Numbered from the stretch's first letter, positions 42,518 through 51,593 are shown. The stretch is 53,172 nucleotides of DNA from Candidatus Binatus sp. (GCF_030646925.1 NZ_JAUSKL010000064.1:1-53172); one strand, 5' to 3'. Program-made: numbers and translations. The notes: generated from the letters alone by a model not told the origin.

Positions 42518-43672
42518 CTAGGATTTGGAACCCGCTTGCGAACCAGTCTGCGCTCGTTGTGGATTCACTTCACGTCCCGGAATAGCCTGTAGCAGCCCTT
42601 CTACAATCACATTGTCGTCAGGCTTAAGACCGCTTTCGATAGTCATCATATCGCCTACCTGAAAGCCCGTCTTCACTCCGCGCCGCTCTACAACATTCTT
42701 GTTATTGACGAGCAGCACGTACTCGCCCTGCTGATCGAAACTAACCGCATCGCCGGGGACCAGCAACGCCGCGCGCTTCTCAGGATCGGGCACCCGCACC
42801 CGTACGAACAATCCCGGCAATACGCTTAGATCCTTGTTGGGAAAGATGCCACGCAATTGCAAGGTGCCGGTTGTAGGAGTGACGCTAATCGAGGCAAAGT
42901 CGAGACGCCCCTCATGCGGAAACCCCTCCTCGTTCGCCAAACCAAAGAATACTGGCAGCGGCCTCGGATTACCGCGCTTACCCGCGTCGCGCTGCCCCGC
43001 CATCACGCGCAGCAAATCTCTCTCATTGATAGTGAAGTAGGCATAGATCGGATCGATCTGATCGATTTCCGCCAGCGCCGTCTGCTTTCCCAGCGAACCA
43101 ACTAGGTTGCCCGGATTAACCAGATGCCTGCCTATTCGCCCGTTGAACGGCGCTCTTACCAGCGTGTAGCCGAGATTCAACTGAGCTATCTGAACCTGCG
43201 CTTGCGCCGCCAGGAGCCCCGCAGCAGCGCTGTCCCTCTCATAGTGCCAGTGATCCACTTCAACTTGAGAAGTAGCATCTTCCTTGAGCAAGCCGGAATA
43301 ACGTGCGAATTCGGTCTTGGCGTGAAACAAGGCCGCTTGCTGCGCCTTAACCTGAGCCTCTGCCTGCTGTAATTGCGCCTGGTACTGACTCTGCTGAATC
43401 GTAAATAACGAATCGCCTTTTTTCACCCGCGCGCCGTCGGTGAAATGGATCTTCTCGAGAAATCCTTCGACGCGTGCTACCAGCGTGACAGAGTCGATCG
43501 CGACCGTGTTGCCGGTAAAGTCCATGTGGTCATTGACCAGCTTTGAAACTGGCTTGGCGACAGCAACGATCGGCGCGACCGATGCGGGCGCATTCTTGTT
43601 GCCGCAGCCGCTGGCAGAAACCAGTAGCGCAAGAGCAGCTAAAGCGATCGCCGATCGCAACAACCTTTTCAT
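42518..43672 (-). CDS. RND periplasmic adaptor (membrane fusion) lipoprotein
   Basis: The 384-residue protein has a lipobox LVSASGC (lipidation at C23). The usual order follows: beta strand, lipoyl half (VARVEGFLEKIHFTDGARVKKGD), coiled-coil hairpin rich in Gln/Ala (QLQQAEAQVKAQQAALFHAK), second lipoyl half (LGYTLVRAPFNGRIGRHLVNPG), beta barrel and membrane-proximal domain. It bridges the RND permeases and the outer-membrane channel. It belongs with the AcrA/MexA family. The gap to the upstream channel gene is 76 bp. Confidence 0.93.
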   Translation of the reverse strand: MKRLLRSAIALAALALLVSASGCGNKNAPASVAPIVAVAKPVSKLVNDHMDFTGNTVAIDSVTLVARVEGFLEKIHFTDGARVKKGDSLFTIQQSQYQAQLQQAEAQVKAQQAALFHAKTEFARYSGLLKEDATSQVEVDHWHYERDSAAAGLLAAQAQVQIAQLNLGYTLVRAPFNGRIGRHLVNPGNLVGSLGKQTALAEIDQIDPIYAYFTINERDLLRVMAGQRDAGKRGNPRPLPVFFGLANEEGFPHEGRLDFASISVTPTTGTLQLRGIFPNKDLSVLPGLFVRVRVPDPEKRAALLVPGDAVSFDQQGEYVLLVNNKNVVERRGVKTGFQVGDMMTIESGLKPDDNVIVEGLLQAIPGREVNPQRAQTGSQAGSKS

Positions 43673-43748
43673 CGTGGACTACTCCCTGTCCGCGAAGCTG
43701 ACTGCTTCACCTTGATCTGCTCTCCCGGCAAAAGCACTGCCGCAAACC

Positions 43749-45335
43749 TCACCATTCCGGAAGCCCCGGGTTCGGCGATACATCCTTGGATGCCGGCAGT
43801 CCAGGCGCTTTAGGTCGCAGCTCCTTGTCCGGCGAAAGCAAGCCGCCCCAGTAAGTGCGCTTCGCCATCGTGTCCCTGGTTTGCGCCGGTACAAAATCAT
43901 TGCCTTGCCGAATCTGCCATCCACCACCTAAGGCTCGATAGCTAGCGATCAATCCCAGCGGGATGTTGCCACGAGCCACGGCGAGGCTGTTCTGCGCCTG
44001 ATATAGATTCTGTTCAGCGGTAAGTACCGTGGTGAAATCCAGGATGCCTTGCCGATACTGTATCGTCGCGATTCTGAGTGCGCCTTCTGCCGCCTTCACG
44101 CTCTCCTGCAGGAAGACAACCTGGTTGCGCGATTCCACGAACACTACCAGACCGTTCTCGACTTCCTGCTGAGCCTGCAGCACCGCGTTCTGATAAGTGA
44201 TCTGGAGTTCCTGAAACCTGGCATCCTGCACACGCACGTTGTTGGTTATCTGCCCGTAGTTAAAAATGTTCCACTGCAAGGTTGGACCGACGCTGTAGAG
44301 CAGGCTCTTGGCCGTAAACACGTCAGACAGACTAGCCGAGCCAACGTTGCTCGATAAAGTTCCCACGTTGCCAATCAAACTAAAGGTAGGGAGCAGATCG
44401 GCTTTCGCAAACCCAATCTGCGCGCATTGCGCCTCCGCCTCAAGTTCCGCCTTCCTTAAATCCGGTCGCCGCAGGAGCAGGTCCGATGGAATTCCGGCAG
44501 CGACCTCGGTCGGCGCCGTAGGAATATCGGACGAACCCGCCAGCAGTTGACTCAGATTCCCTGGCGGCATCCCGAGCAGCACTGAAAGCGCGTTCTCGGC
44601 CTGTGCAAGCTGGATACTAAGTTGCGGAATCGTCGCCTCGGTAGCGCCAAGCACGTTCTGCGCCTGATATACGTCGCGCTTGCTGACCGCTCCGCCTTGA
44701 AACTTGGCAACCGTGATCTTGTAGGCCTGGCGCTGCCGCACGACGTTGTCGCGGGCTATCTTGATCTGAGTTTGCAGAGTCCGTATCTGCACGTAAGTAC
44801 TGGCTACGTCTCCCGTGAGCGTAACCAGCACGTCATCGTAGTTCGCGACCGATGCCAAAAATGCGCTGTCAGCCGATTCGATACCGCGCCGCAGCTTGCC
44901 CCAGATATCGAGTTCCCATGATGCCTGTGCGCCGAACTGGTCCGCCCAGTAGGTGTTGTTGACTATGTTGTAAGGCAACGAGATTGGAATTCGATTGTAG
45001 CTTACCTGAGCATTTAGCAGTTGTTGCTGCGGAAAAAATTCGCCGATCGCGATACCTAGTTGCGCGCGTGCTTCCAGTACCCGCACGCCGGCGGTCAGCA
45101 ATGTGAGATTCTGCTGGTAGGCTCGCTGGATCAAGCCGGTCAAGACCGGGTCCTTGAAGAGAGTCCACCAGTCCCGATAGTCCTGCCGGTCCGGCGCGAC
45201 CGCGACATTGCCAGCCTCGTTCCACTTCACCGCGATCGGCGCTGGCGGACGCTTATAGTCTGGGCCAAGCATGCATCCAGCGATCAGCAGCGCGATTGCC
45301 GCGAGCGGTAGATCAAACTTCCTGCCCAATGACAT
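43749..45335 (-). CDS. Outer-membrane efflux channel lipoprotein (NodT/OprM type)
   Basis: The 528-residue protein has a lipobox LLIAGC (C21), GPDYKRPPAP after it, and two similar OEP halves built of long helices and short strands (RAYQQNLTLLTAGVRVLEAR, LLRRPDLRKAELEAEAQCAQ, LQAQQEVENGLV). It is the TolC-like exit duct of the tripartite pump. The C-terminal 60 residues are Pro-rich and unusual for the family. It is the first gene of the four-gene pump operon. Upstream lie 216 bp before the DUF2950 gene, with no obvious promoter consensus. Confidence 0.93.
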   Translation of the reverse strand: MSLGRKFDLPLAAIALLIAGCMLGPDYKRPPAPIAVKWNEAGNVAVAPDRQDYRDWWTLFKDPVLTGLIQRAYQQNLTLLTAGVRVLEARAQLGIAIGEFFPQQQLLNAQVSYNRIPISLPYNIVNNTYWADQFGAQASWELDIWGKLRRGIESADSAFLASVANYDDVLVTLTGDVASTYVQIRTLQTQIKIARDNVVRQRQAYKITVAKFQGGAVSKRDVYQAQNVLGATEATIPQLSIQLAQAENALSVLLGMPPGNLSQLLAGSSDIPTAPTEVAAGIPSDLLLRRPDLRKAELEAEAQCAQIGFAKADLLPTFSLIGNVGTLSSNVGSASLSDVFTAKSLLYSVGPTLQWNIFNYGQITNNVRVQDARFQELQITYQNAVLQAQQEVENGLVVFVESRNQVVFLQESVKAAEGALRIATIQYRQGILDFTTVLTAEQNLYQAQNSLAVARGNIPLGLIASYRALGGGWQIRQGNDFVPAQTRDTMAKRTYWGGLLSPDKELRPKAPGLPASKDVSPNPGLPEW

Positions 45336-45551
45336 CAGCTATCCCGCCCTATGCGCCCCCAAGTACGACTCTCTATAGCGGGATTGCTTCCGTCGCGACG
45401 AGCGGAACTCACCTCGCAGCCATCGCAGCGCCCCCCACATTGAACGCGGAATGCGATCCGCCGAAGAGCGCGGTATTGCCTCATCAACCAGTAGATTCAT
45501 GCTCTCGGCCGCGCCACTCGATTGCTCGCACGCATTGCGCGCGCCTTGCGA

Positions 45552-46517
45552 TCATTGAGCACGCTGCCAGCTTCCATCCGGATCGTAGCTCGTCATCGAG
45601 CTCACCAGATCCTTGGTCTCATCGCCCAGGTCTTTTTGCAGAATGAGCCCGTCAGCGTTCGCCATAAAAGTCATCACGCCTGATTGCCGATAGCTTGCCG
45701 GATAAGCCAGCACCGCGAATCCGCCGCTCATCTTGCCGTCAACGAGATACTCCTTGGCGCCGCCCGGTGCGGCCTTGCCTTGCCTGGTAAGTATCTTGAA
45801 GATGTAACCATGTATCGGCACTGGTTTCCCTTCAGGATTTGCGCGATAACCTTCCTCTGACGCCGTCGCTACCAGCGGCCCGATTGGACTCTCCTGTTCG
45901 CCTGCGCTGACTTTCCAGAAGAGACCGTTACGCTTGCCCGGATCGCTCAAAAACTTCTGCGCGTACTGATTGGTGATATCGTCGTCGTGCGACTGCCCAA
46001 AGTATTCATGCTCCCCGACTACTATGGCATTGAGAATTCTGATTGCGCTGGACTCATTCTCGCCGATCCGCCGGTATAGAAGCTCCTGCTTCGCTGACGG
46101 CGTATCGAAATACCATCCTGAAGAGTTCTTTGCGACCGGTATCGGCGCCGGCCAGTTTTCCGCACCTACCAACAGCACCAGCTTGACATCGGACCCGCCG
46201 CTGAATCGATGCATCTGGTCGTAAGCTTTGAGAAAGTTCGCGATTGCGTTTTTGTCAGCTACCGGATCGCCCGAGTCAAGCAGCCCTTTGCCTTCGTCAC
46301 CGAAGATAACCAGCAGCGCGTCCCGATTGTCGGCTCTAAGCGCATCGACCATCGCCTTGGCGGCTTCCTCGGGAGTGCCGAACGTCTTCGGCTCTGCTGC
46401 AAGTGCGATCCCGCCAAGTAGTTGCGTCGCGATAGCTGCCGCCAACAATCTGACGCCCCAATCCTTTGCCAGCTTTGATAGCCACTGCCCGATAGTTCGG
46501 CTTCGATGGTAATTCAT
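45552..46517 (-). CDS. DUF2950 family exported protein
   Basis: The 321-residue protein starts at MNYHRSRT (ATG 46517; AAAGGGA five to six bases upstream). It has a signal peptide ending GIALAAEP and family stretches TFGTPEEAAKAMVDALRADN, GWYFDTPSAKQELLYRRIGENE, GLFWKVSAGEQESPIGPLVA, VPIHGYIFKILTRQG and GGFAVLAYPASYRQSGVMTF. The function is unknown. It lies 11 bp after the DUF3300 gene, a frequent pairing, so the two are probably a co-secreted cell-envelope set. It shares the lower-GC composition of the pump operon downstream. Confidence 0.9.
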   Translation of the reverse strand: MNYHRSRTIGQWLSKLAKDWGVRLLAAAIATQLLGGIALAAEPKTFGTPEEAAKAMVDALRADNRDALLVIFGDEGKGLLDSGDPVADKNAIANFLKAYDQMHRFSGGSDVKLVLLVGAENWPAPIPVAKNSSGWYFDTPSAKQELLYRRIGENESSAIRILNAIVVGEHEYFGQSHDDDITNQYAQKFLSDPGKRNGLFWKVSAGEQESPIGPLVATASEEGYRANPEGKPVPIHGYIFKILTRQGKAAPGGAKEYLVDGKMSGGFAVLAYPASYRQSGVMTFMANADGLILQKDLGDETKDLVSSMTSYDPDGSWQRAQ

Positions 46518-46528
46518 GCTAGTCCCTT

Positions 46529-47671
46529 TCATCGCCGTCGACCTCCACCACCGCCGAAACTACGTCCTCCGCCGCCGCCAAAACCGCGACCGCCGCCTCC
46601 GCCGCCGCCGCCCCAACTCGACTTACCGCGATCGCTGCTGGCCCATGCGTCGCCACCGGATTTATACCCGCCGAACGCATTCGATTGCCCTCCGCCTTTG
46701 TTGCCGCCGTAGCCGCGATCGCTCCGATTGACGTTGCCGCCGTTCTTATTGTAATTGCTCTTTGCCTGGCTATTGTTCCAGTTGTTCTGCGCTTGATTCT
46801 TGTTGTAGTCGTTCTTCGCCTGATTCTTGTTCCAATTGTTGTTGTTCCAGTTATTGTTCTTATTCCAGCTGTTCCAATTGTTGTTGTGATAGATATTGTT
46901 GTTGGAGACGTACACGTTCTTGTTGTAACTTACGTTGCCGCCATGCCAGTTACTGTTCCAGTTGTTGTATCCCCACCCATCGCTGGAAGATACCAACGCC
47001 CCCACCGCAACGCCGGCCCCGAATGCGAGCACTCCGGTGAGCGCCAGGTCAGCGCCCGAATAGCCCGGATAAGTAGCTACTGGCGCCCCATATACTACGG
47101 TCGGATTGTATGCTGGTACGTACACGACCTCCGGGCTCGCAGGCTGGATGATGATAGTCGATCCCTCCTGCACTACCGTTTGCTGCGCGTTCGATTGCAG
47201 CGTACCAGCCGCTTTCGCCTGCGCCCGCATTGTCTGGATCGTCTTCATGACGTCCTGCGGGTAGGTGTAGTAGGCCTCTCCCAGCGCCGAGGTCCACGAC
47301 AGGTTGCTATTCATGTTGTTAAGGACCGATGGAAATGCGGTCAGCGACTTGACGCTCGGGTCCCACGGTTGATTGTTAGCTGCTTGTGCGAGCGCCGCCC
47401 CTGTCAGGCTTGAGTTCTGTTGAAGCCACCTTGCCGCCTCAACTATGTCCGTCGGATGAGTCGAAGCTGCGACAATCTGCGCGACCAGCGCGTCGGGGTA
47501 CAGCGCGATCGGCGCGACTAGCTGCTCCATCTCCTGCCTGGTCGGCTTCGGCAGAGCCGCCGCTTGTTGCGCTTCGAGTTGTGCGAATGCCGGCATAGCG
47601 AACCACGGCGCCGACGCGACGATCTGGGCGCAGGTCAGCGCTAATGCTATCGCCCGCTTGAGTCCTCTCAT
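46529..47671 (-). CDS. DUF3300 family exported protein with Asn-rich and Gly-rich tail
   Basis: The 380-residue protein starts at MRGLKRAIAL (ATG 47671; GGAGGG six bases upstream), with a signal ending AMPAFAQ. The DUF3300 domain follows: LVAPIALYPDALVAQIVAASTHP, WDPSVKSLTAFPSVL, QDVMKTIQTMRAQAKAAG, ASPEVVYVPAYNP. After a hydrophobic GVLAFGAGVAVGAL stretch comes a long low-complexity tail, first Asn/Trp/Lys-rich and then almost pure Gly ending in RRR. The tail may be exposed or adhesive. The function of the family is unknown. It is the first gene of the DUF3300-DUF2950 unit. Confidence 0.9.
   Translation of the reverse strand: MRGLKRAIALALTCAQIVASAPWFAMPAFAQLEAQQAAALPKPTRQEMEQLVAPIALYPDALVAQIVAASTHPTDIVEAARWLQQNSSLTGAALAQAANNQPWDPSVKSLTAFPSVLNNMNSNLSWTSALGEAYYTYPQDVMKTIQTMRAQAKAAGTLQSNAQQTVVQEGSTIIIQPASPEVVYVPAYNPTVVYGAPVATYPGYSGADLALTGVLAFGAGVAVGALVSSSDGWGYNNWNSNWHGGNVSYNKNVYVSNNNIYHNNNWNSWNKNNNWNNNNWNKNQAKNDYNKNQAQNNWNNSQAKSNYNKNGGNVNRSDRGYGGNKGGGQSNAFGGYKSGGDAWASSDRGKSSWGGGGGGGGRGFGGGGGRSFGGGGGRRR
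46727..46969 (-). repeat. Asn/Trp-rich low-complexity coding repeat
   Basis: Within the DUF3300 gene about 80 codons are mostly Asn with Trp, Lys and Tyr, built from irregular units such as NNNWNSWNK, NNNWNK and NYNKN. The DNA is a degenerate trinucleotide repeat (GTT/ATT on the plus strand). It is followed by a Gly-rich tract at 46532-46615. Such tracts vary in length by slippage. Confidence 0.8.
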
Positions 47672-48008
47672 GCGTACCCTCCAAAATCGGTGTGCAGGGC
47701 CATTCTTTACCCTCGCGATTTTCATTTGTCCCCCGCGGCTACCGTTCGATGCCTACTCGCCATCCGCCAGATTATCGAGTGTACCGGACAGTTTTCGGGC
47801 CGAATCTGCTACAGCGTTCTTACACGATTCGTTTCGTTTTCGATAGAGATTCGCACGCATTCGGCGGCCGAAAGTACCGTTCACGGCTGTATTGGCCTGG
47901 GTGTGGCATCCCGCAAATATCTTGCCGAAGCCCGTCGAGTAAGAGTCTTAGTTGTTCAAGGCAGAATCAGCCGGGGAGCCGAGCAAAAAACCTTTCGCGA
48001 CGCTCCGA
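47672..48008. other. Intergenic region, nothing recognised
   Basis: This 337-bp stretch lies between the DUF3300 gene and the FAD monooxygenase, both on the minus strand. It should contain the promoter of the DUF3300 operon and the end of the monooxygenase transcript. Open frames on the plus strand are not coding by composition. No hairpin with a U-run and no clear -35/-10 pair was seen. Confidence 0.4.
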
Positions 48009-49250
48009 TCACATCGAGCGCAAACGGCCTAGAATGTCATCGGAAAACATTTCCGCCGGCATCACTTCCGGCCCCAGGAACGTCGTCGCCCCGATATCCG
48101 GCAGAGCGCTCTGCCCGCGCAGTTCGCGAACCTTGATTCGCCGATTGAGCGCCCGCTTACCGAACTCTGCATTCAGGATCGACAATGTCGACGCGGTCAG
48201 CCGCAGCCGCCGCATCCGTTCGCGGCGCTCCTCGGCATACGGCTGAAAAATCGACGACCGCCACTCGCGATTCTCGAGCATCAGATCGCGCACGATCCGC
48301 ACATCGCGATACGTGATCGATAGCCCCTGCCCGATTATCGGATCGTTGTGGCCCGCCGCATCGCCGATCAGCACGACCCCGTCGGCGTATGGCGCGTCCG
48401 TCCAGCTATCCTCATTGCCGTACGAAAAGCATGGCCCCGCGGGCGTACCGCTCGCCAGGTACTGGCTGCCCGGCACCGTCGAGAGCCGAAACGCCTCGAG
48501 AAACCGCGCCTGGTTGTCTTCGCCGACGAAGCGGCGCTTGTCCTCCAGCCCGTAACAGATGTACAGCCGCACCCGACTCGCCGATTGTGGAAACGCGAGA
48601 TAGTTGATGCTGCCTTCGGTGCCGAAAATTTGCAGGTCCTCCGGCCACCCGTTGGTGTCATCGACCAGCATCCCAGCCATCAGGTGATGCGTGGGATCGC
48701 GATGCTGCTCGATGCGCGCCTGCCCGCGCACGATCGAATTGCGGCCATCCGCGCCGATCACGATACGCGGCCGCAATCTATGCTCGCGTCCTTCGTGGCG
48801 GAATCGCACCTCCGGCGCGACACCCGGCGTGACTTCCACGTCCGCGACTCCTCGGATCAATTCGACGCCGCTCTTGATCGCCTCGGCGTTCAGGACGTCG
48901 CACATGTGCGGATGCCGCATGCAGAGCGGCGGCTTCAGTCCCGCTCCTTCGAACGCGCATAGATCGAGTGTTTGCGCCGCCGCCTGTATCGTGTCGATAT
49001 CGTCGCCGAACGAAATGTGCCGCTTCAGATGATGACCACCGGCCGCGATCAGCGTGTCGTACAAGCCGAGGCGCTCGGTCTCCTTGACGCCCCACGGCGC
49101 GATCCACTCGCCGCGCACGTGATCGACGTGCTCCGTCGATTTCTCGAGAATCGTGATCGCAAAGCCCTCGCGCGCCAGCACCGCCGCCAATGCGCTGCCG
49201 CCGACTCCTCCGCCGATCACGACGATATCCGGATTGATCGTCTCTGCCAT
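48009..49250 (-). CDS. FAD-dependent aromatic monooxygenase-like protein
   Basis: The 413-residue protein has the group A flavin hydroxylase motifs: DIVVIGGGVGGSALAAVLAREG (FAD ADP loop, after MAETINP), IVIGADGRNSIVRGQA (DG motif) and VVLIGDAAGHNDPIIGQGLS (GD motif). It would hydroxylate or epoxidise an aromatic or polyene substrate using NAD(P)H and O2. I prefer the ATG at 49250, which is seven residues before the first strand; a GTG at 49268 is also in frame. It is divergent from the Ada-AlkA gene with 134 bp between starts. Confidence 0.88.
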   Translation of the reverse strand: MAETINPDIVVIGGGVGGSALAAVLAREGFAITILEKSTEHVDHVRGEWIAPWGVKETERLGLYDTLIAAGGHHLKRHISFGDDIDTIQAAAQTLDLCAFEGAGLKPPLCMRHPHMCDVLNAEAIKSGVELIRGVADVEVTPGVAPEVRFRHEGREHRLRPRIVIGADGRNSIVRGQARIEQHRDPTHHLMAGMLVDDTNGWPEDLQIFGTEGSINYLAFPQSASRVRLYICYGLEDKRRFVGEDNQARFLEAFRLSTVPGSQYLASGTPAGPCFSYGNEDSWTDAPYADGVVLIGDAAGHNDPIIGQGLSITYRDVRIVRDLMLENREWRSSIFQPYAEERRERMRRLRLTASTLSILNAEFGKRALNRRIKVRELRGQSALPDIGATTFLGPEVMPAEMFSDDILGRLRSM

Positions 49251-49372
49251 GTCGAGCAGCTTAGCCACGACGGTCAGGAAAACCCAAGATTCGTATTGAC
49301 GGCGACAACGCGCACTCGATCTATAAAAATGTAGATGTCCGAAAATGGCGAGCTTCCGCGCCGCGTCGATCT

Positions 49373-49378
49373 TATAAT
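49373..49378 (+). promoter_or_regulatory. -10 box of the ada-alkA gene, leaderless position
   Basis: A perfect TATAAT ends six bases before the ATG at 49385, so transcription should start at or next to the start codon. No Shine-Dalgarno precedes the gene. No good -35 hexamer is found 16-18 bp upstream, which is compatible with activation by the Ada-type protein itself. Confidence 0.45.
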
Positions 49379-49384
49379 CCTCGC

Positions 49385-50860
49385 ATGATGCTCGAGCCCG
49401 ACACCTGTTATCGTGCCGCCAAGGCGCACGACCCCCGCTTCGACGGCCGCTTTTTCATCGGCGTCTCGTCCACCGGCATCTACTGTCGTCCGATCTGCAC
49501 CGTCAAAATGCCCAAGCGCGAGAACTGCACTTTTTTTCCGAGCGCCGCCGCCGCCGAATCCGAAGGTTACCGCCCCTGTCTGCGATGCCGCCCCGAGCTC
49601 GCCCCCGGCAACGCCAGCGTCGATTCCAGCCACCGCATCGCGCAGGCCGCCGCCAGCTTAATCGAAGATGGCACGCTCTCCGAAAACAGCCTCGATACTC
49701 TCGCCGCGCGCCTCGGCGTCACCGATCGCCATCTGCGCCGCGTGTTCCAGGGCGAATTCGGTGTATGCCCGGTCGCCTTCGCGCAAACGCAGCGCCTGCT
49801 GCTCGCCAAGCGCCTTCTCACCGACACCGATTCCGCGTTGACCGACATCGCGTTCGCCAGCGGCTTCGGCAGCCTGCGTCGATTCAATGCGCTGTTCAAG
49901 GATCGTTATCGTCTGAGTCCGAAACAATTGCGCAAGACTCCGCGGCCAGCCGCTGCGCCCGATACCCTGACCTTCGAGCTAAGCTTCCGCCCGCCCTACG
50001 ATTGGGCATCGATGCTCGCGTTTCTCCGCGCCCGCTGCGTCACGGGAGTCGAAGAGGTCGGCGACGCCTCGTACCGGCGAATCGTTCGAATCGCGCACGG
50101 CGGCGAGCAACACGTCGGATGGCTCGAGGTCGCGATGTCGCCGAAAAAACCCGCGCTCCGAATCCTAATCAGCGCATCGTTGATGAAAGTGCTCCCCGCA
50201 GTTCTCGCGCGCATCAAGCATCTGATGGACTTGTCAGCCAACCCTTCCGAGATCGCCGAAACCCTGGGCGATCTCGCCGCGCGAAATCCGGGACTCCGCG
50301 TCCCAGGCGCCTTCGACGGATTCGAGATCGCGGTCCGCGCAATTCTCGGTCAGCAGATCACCGTCGCCGCGGCGCGCACGCTCGCGAGCCGATTCGCCAA
50401 AGCTTTCGGATGTCCCGTCGAATCGCCGTTCCCCGCGCTCTCGATCGCATTTCCGTCACCGGAACGAATCGCACAATTGAGCCTCAACGATGTCGCGAGC
50501 CTCGGCGTGATCGCGTCGCGCGCCCGCGCCATCATCCAGATGGCTGGATTGATCACGGAGCGAGATCTCTCACTCACGCCCGGCGTGAACGTTGACTCGA
50601 CCCTGCAAAAGCTCCGCTCGATTCCGGGCGTCGGCGAATGGACCGTGCAGTACCTCGCGATGCGCACGCTCGCATGGCCCGACGCGTTCCTCCACACCGA
50701 TCTCATCGTGATGAGAGCGCTCGCCGAAAAAAATCCGCGCCGCGTGCTCGCGCGCAGCGAGGCGTGGCGGCCGTGGCGCGCCTACGCCGTGATGCATCTA
50801 TGGGCCGCCGAAAAATCACGCCGCGCCAAACTGGAGACCGCCAATGGAACTGTTTATTGA
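49385..50860 (+). CDS. Ada-AlkA fusion: alkylation-responsive regulator and 3-methyladenine glycosylase
   Basis: The 491-residue protein joins three parts. Residues 1-75 are an Ada zinc domain with C34, C38, C65 and C68 (YCRPICTV, CLRCRPE) that takes methyl groups from phosphotriesters. Residues 80-185 are an AraC-type helix-turn-helix pair (LAARLGVTDRHLRRVFQGEF, IAFASGFGSLRRFNALFK). The rest is AlkA: an N-terminal domain followed by the HhH-GPD glycosylase, with LRSIPGVGEWTVQYLAMR and the catalytic Asp in PDAFLHTD. It both senses methylation damage and excises alkylated bases. Ogt follows with a 17-bp overlap. Confidence 0.95.
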   Translation: MMLEPDTCYRAAKAHDPRFDGRFFIGVSSTGIYCRPICTVKMPKRENCTFFPSAAAAESEGYRPCLRCRPELAPGNASVDSSHRIAQAAASLIEDGTLSENSLDTLAARLGVTDRHLRRVFQGEFGVCPVAFAQTQRLLLAKRLLTDTDSALTDIAFASGFGSLRRFNALFKDRYRLSPKQLRKTPRPAAAPDTLTFELSFRPPYDWASMLAFLRARCVTGVEEVGDASYRRIVRIAHGGEQHVGWLEVAMSPKKPALRILISASLMKVLPAVLARIKHLMDLSANPSEIAETLGDLAARNPGLRVPGAFDGFEIAVRAILGQQITVAAARTLASRFAKAFGCPVESPFPALSIAFPSPERIAQLSLNDVASLGVIASRARAIIQMAGLITERDLSLTPGVNVDSTLQKLRSIPGVGEWTVQYLAMRTLAWPDAFLHTDLIVMRALAEKNPRRVLARSEAWRPWRAYAVMHLWAAEKSRRAKLETANGTVY

Positions 50861-51473
50861 TCGAATCCCGTCGCCAATCGGCACCGTTTTGATCGTGTCC
50901 GACGGCACCGCGCTGAATGGCCTCGACTTCGGCGATCACGAAGATCGCATGATGCGATTGATGCGCTTGCACTACGGCGCATGCACGCTCAAACCGATGC
51001 GCAATCCCGCCGGCTTGCGCGATCGCATCGAGGCCTATTTCGCGCGCGACTTCGCCGCACTCGACGACATCATCGTCCAAACGGGCGGCACGCCGTTCCA
51101 AAAAGAAGTGTGGGCCGAGCTGCGCCGGATTCCGCTCGGCGCCACGACCACCTACGGCGAACTGGCTGCAAAGATCGGCCGGCCGAAATCCAGCCGCGCA
51201 GTCGGGATGGCCAACGGATCGAATCCCGTCGGAATCGTCGTGCCGTGCCATCGCGTGATTGGCGCGGGCGGCGCGCTCACCGGCTACGGCGGCGGCATCG
51301 ATCGCAAACGCTGGCTCCTCGAGCACGAGGGCGCGCATCTGCGCCTGCACTCTCCCCCCGCCCCGATCGCCGAGCATCTGATCTGCAATCTACGTCAGAC
51401 CGAAGAACTGTGTACTTTCCCTAACCCCGATCTTTCAGACCCGTTGAGTAAAGATCTGACCCATGAGCAATGA
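50844..51473 (+). CDS. ogt: Methylated-DNA-protein cysteine methyltransferase with odd C-terminal tail
   Basis: The 209-residue protein has the methyltransferase core: GTPFQKEVWAELRRIPLGATTTYG, SRAVGMANGSNPVGIVVPCHRVIG with the acceptor Cys135, and LTGYGGGIDRKRWLLEHEGA. It repairs O6-methylguanine by taking the methyl group onto Cys135. It overlaps the Ada-AlkA gene by 17 bp and is clearly co-expressed. The family normally ends soon after LLEHEGA. Here about 45 further residues follow (from LRLHSPPAP to LTHEQ) with a change of composition, so the tail probably comes from the adjoining island. Confidence 0.95.
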   Translation: MELFIDRIPSPIGTVLIVSDGTALNGLDFGDHEDRMMRLMRLHYGACTLKPMRNPAGLRDRIEAYFARDFAALDDIIVQTGGTPFQKEVWAELRRIPLGATTTYGELAAKIGRPKSSRAVGMANGSNPVGIVVPCHRVIGAGGALTGYGGGIDRKRWLLEHEGAHLRLHSPPAPIAEHLICNLRQTEELCTFPNPDLSDPLSKDLTHEQ

Positions 51474-51588
51474 TCACCCGCACGTGTTTAGCTACCTTCT
51501 TCGGGAGTATTACGCCAAGTTACGTCGGCACGAAACTCGGAACACTAGCGGCCGACTGGACGACTCACGCGCGCAGGTGCTCGAATGA
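51463..51588 (+). CDS. Small ORF of 41 residues ending just before a terminator
   Basis: An ATG at 51463 opens MSNDHPHVFSYLLREYYAKL and runs for 41 codons to a TGA at 51588, six bases before a strong terminator hairpin. It is helical and basic (LRRHETR) and resembles nothing I recognise. It has no good Shine-Dalgarno but overlaps the end of ogt by 11 bp. It may be a real small protein, or only the remains of a larger gene truncated at the island border. Confidence 0.3.
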   Translation: MSNDHPHVFSYLLREYYAKLRRHETRNTSGRLDDSRAQVLE

Positions 51589-51593
51589 GAACA

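Noticed and set aside
46727-46969. Possible CRISPR or tandem-repeat array
   Set aside because: The repeats are irregular codon-level units in frame within the DUF3300 gene, without spacers.
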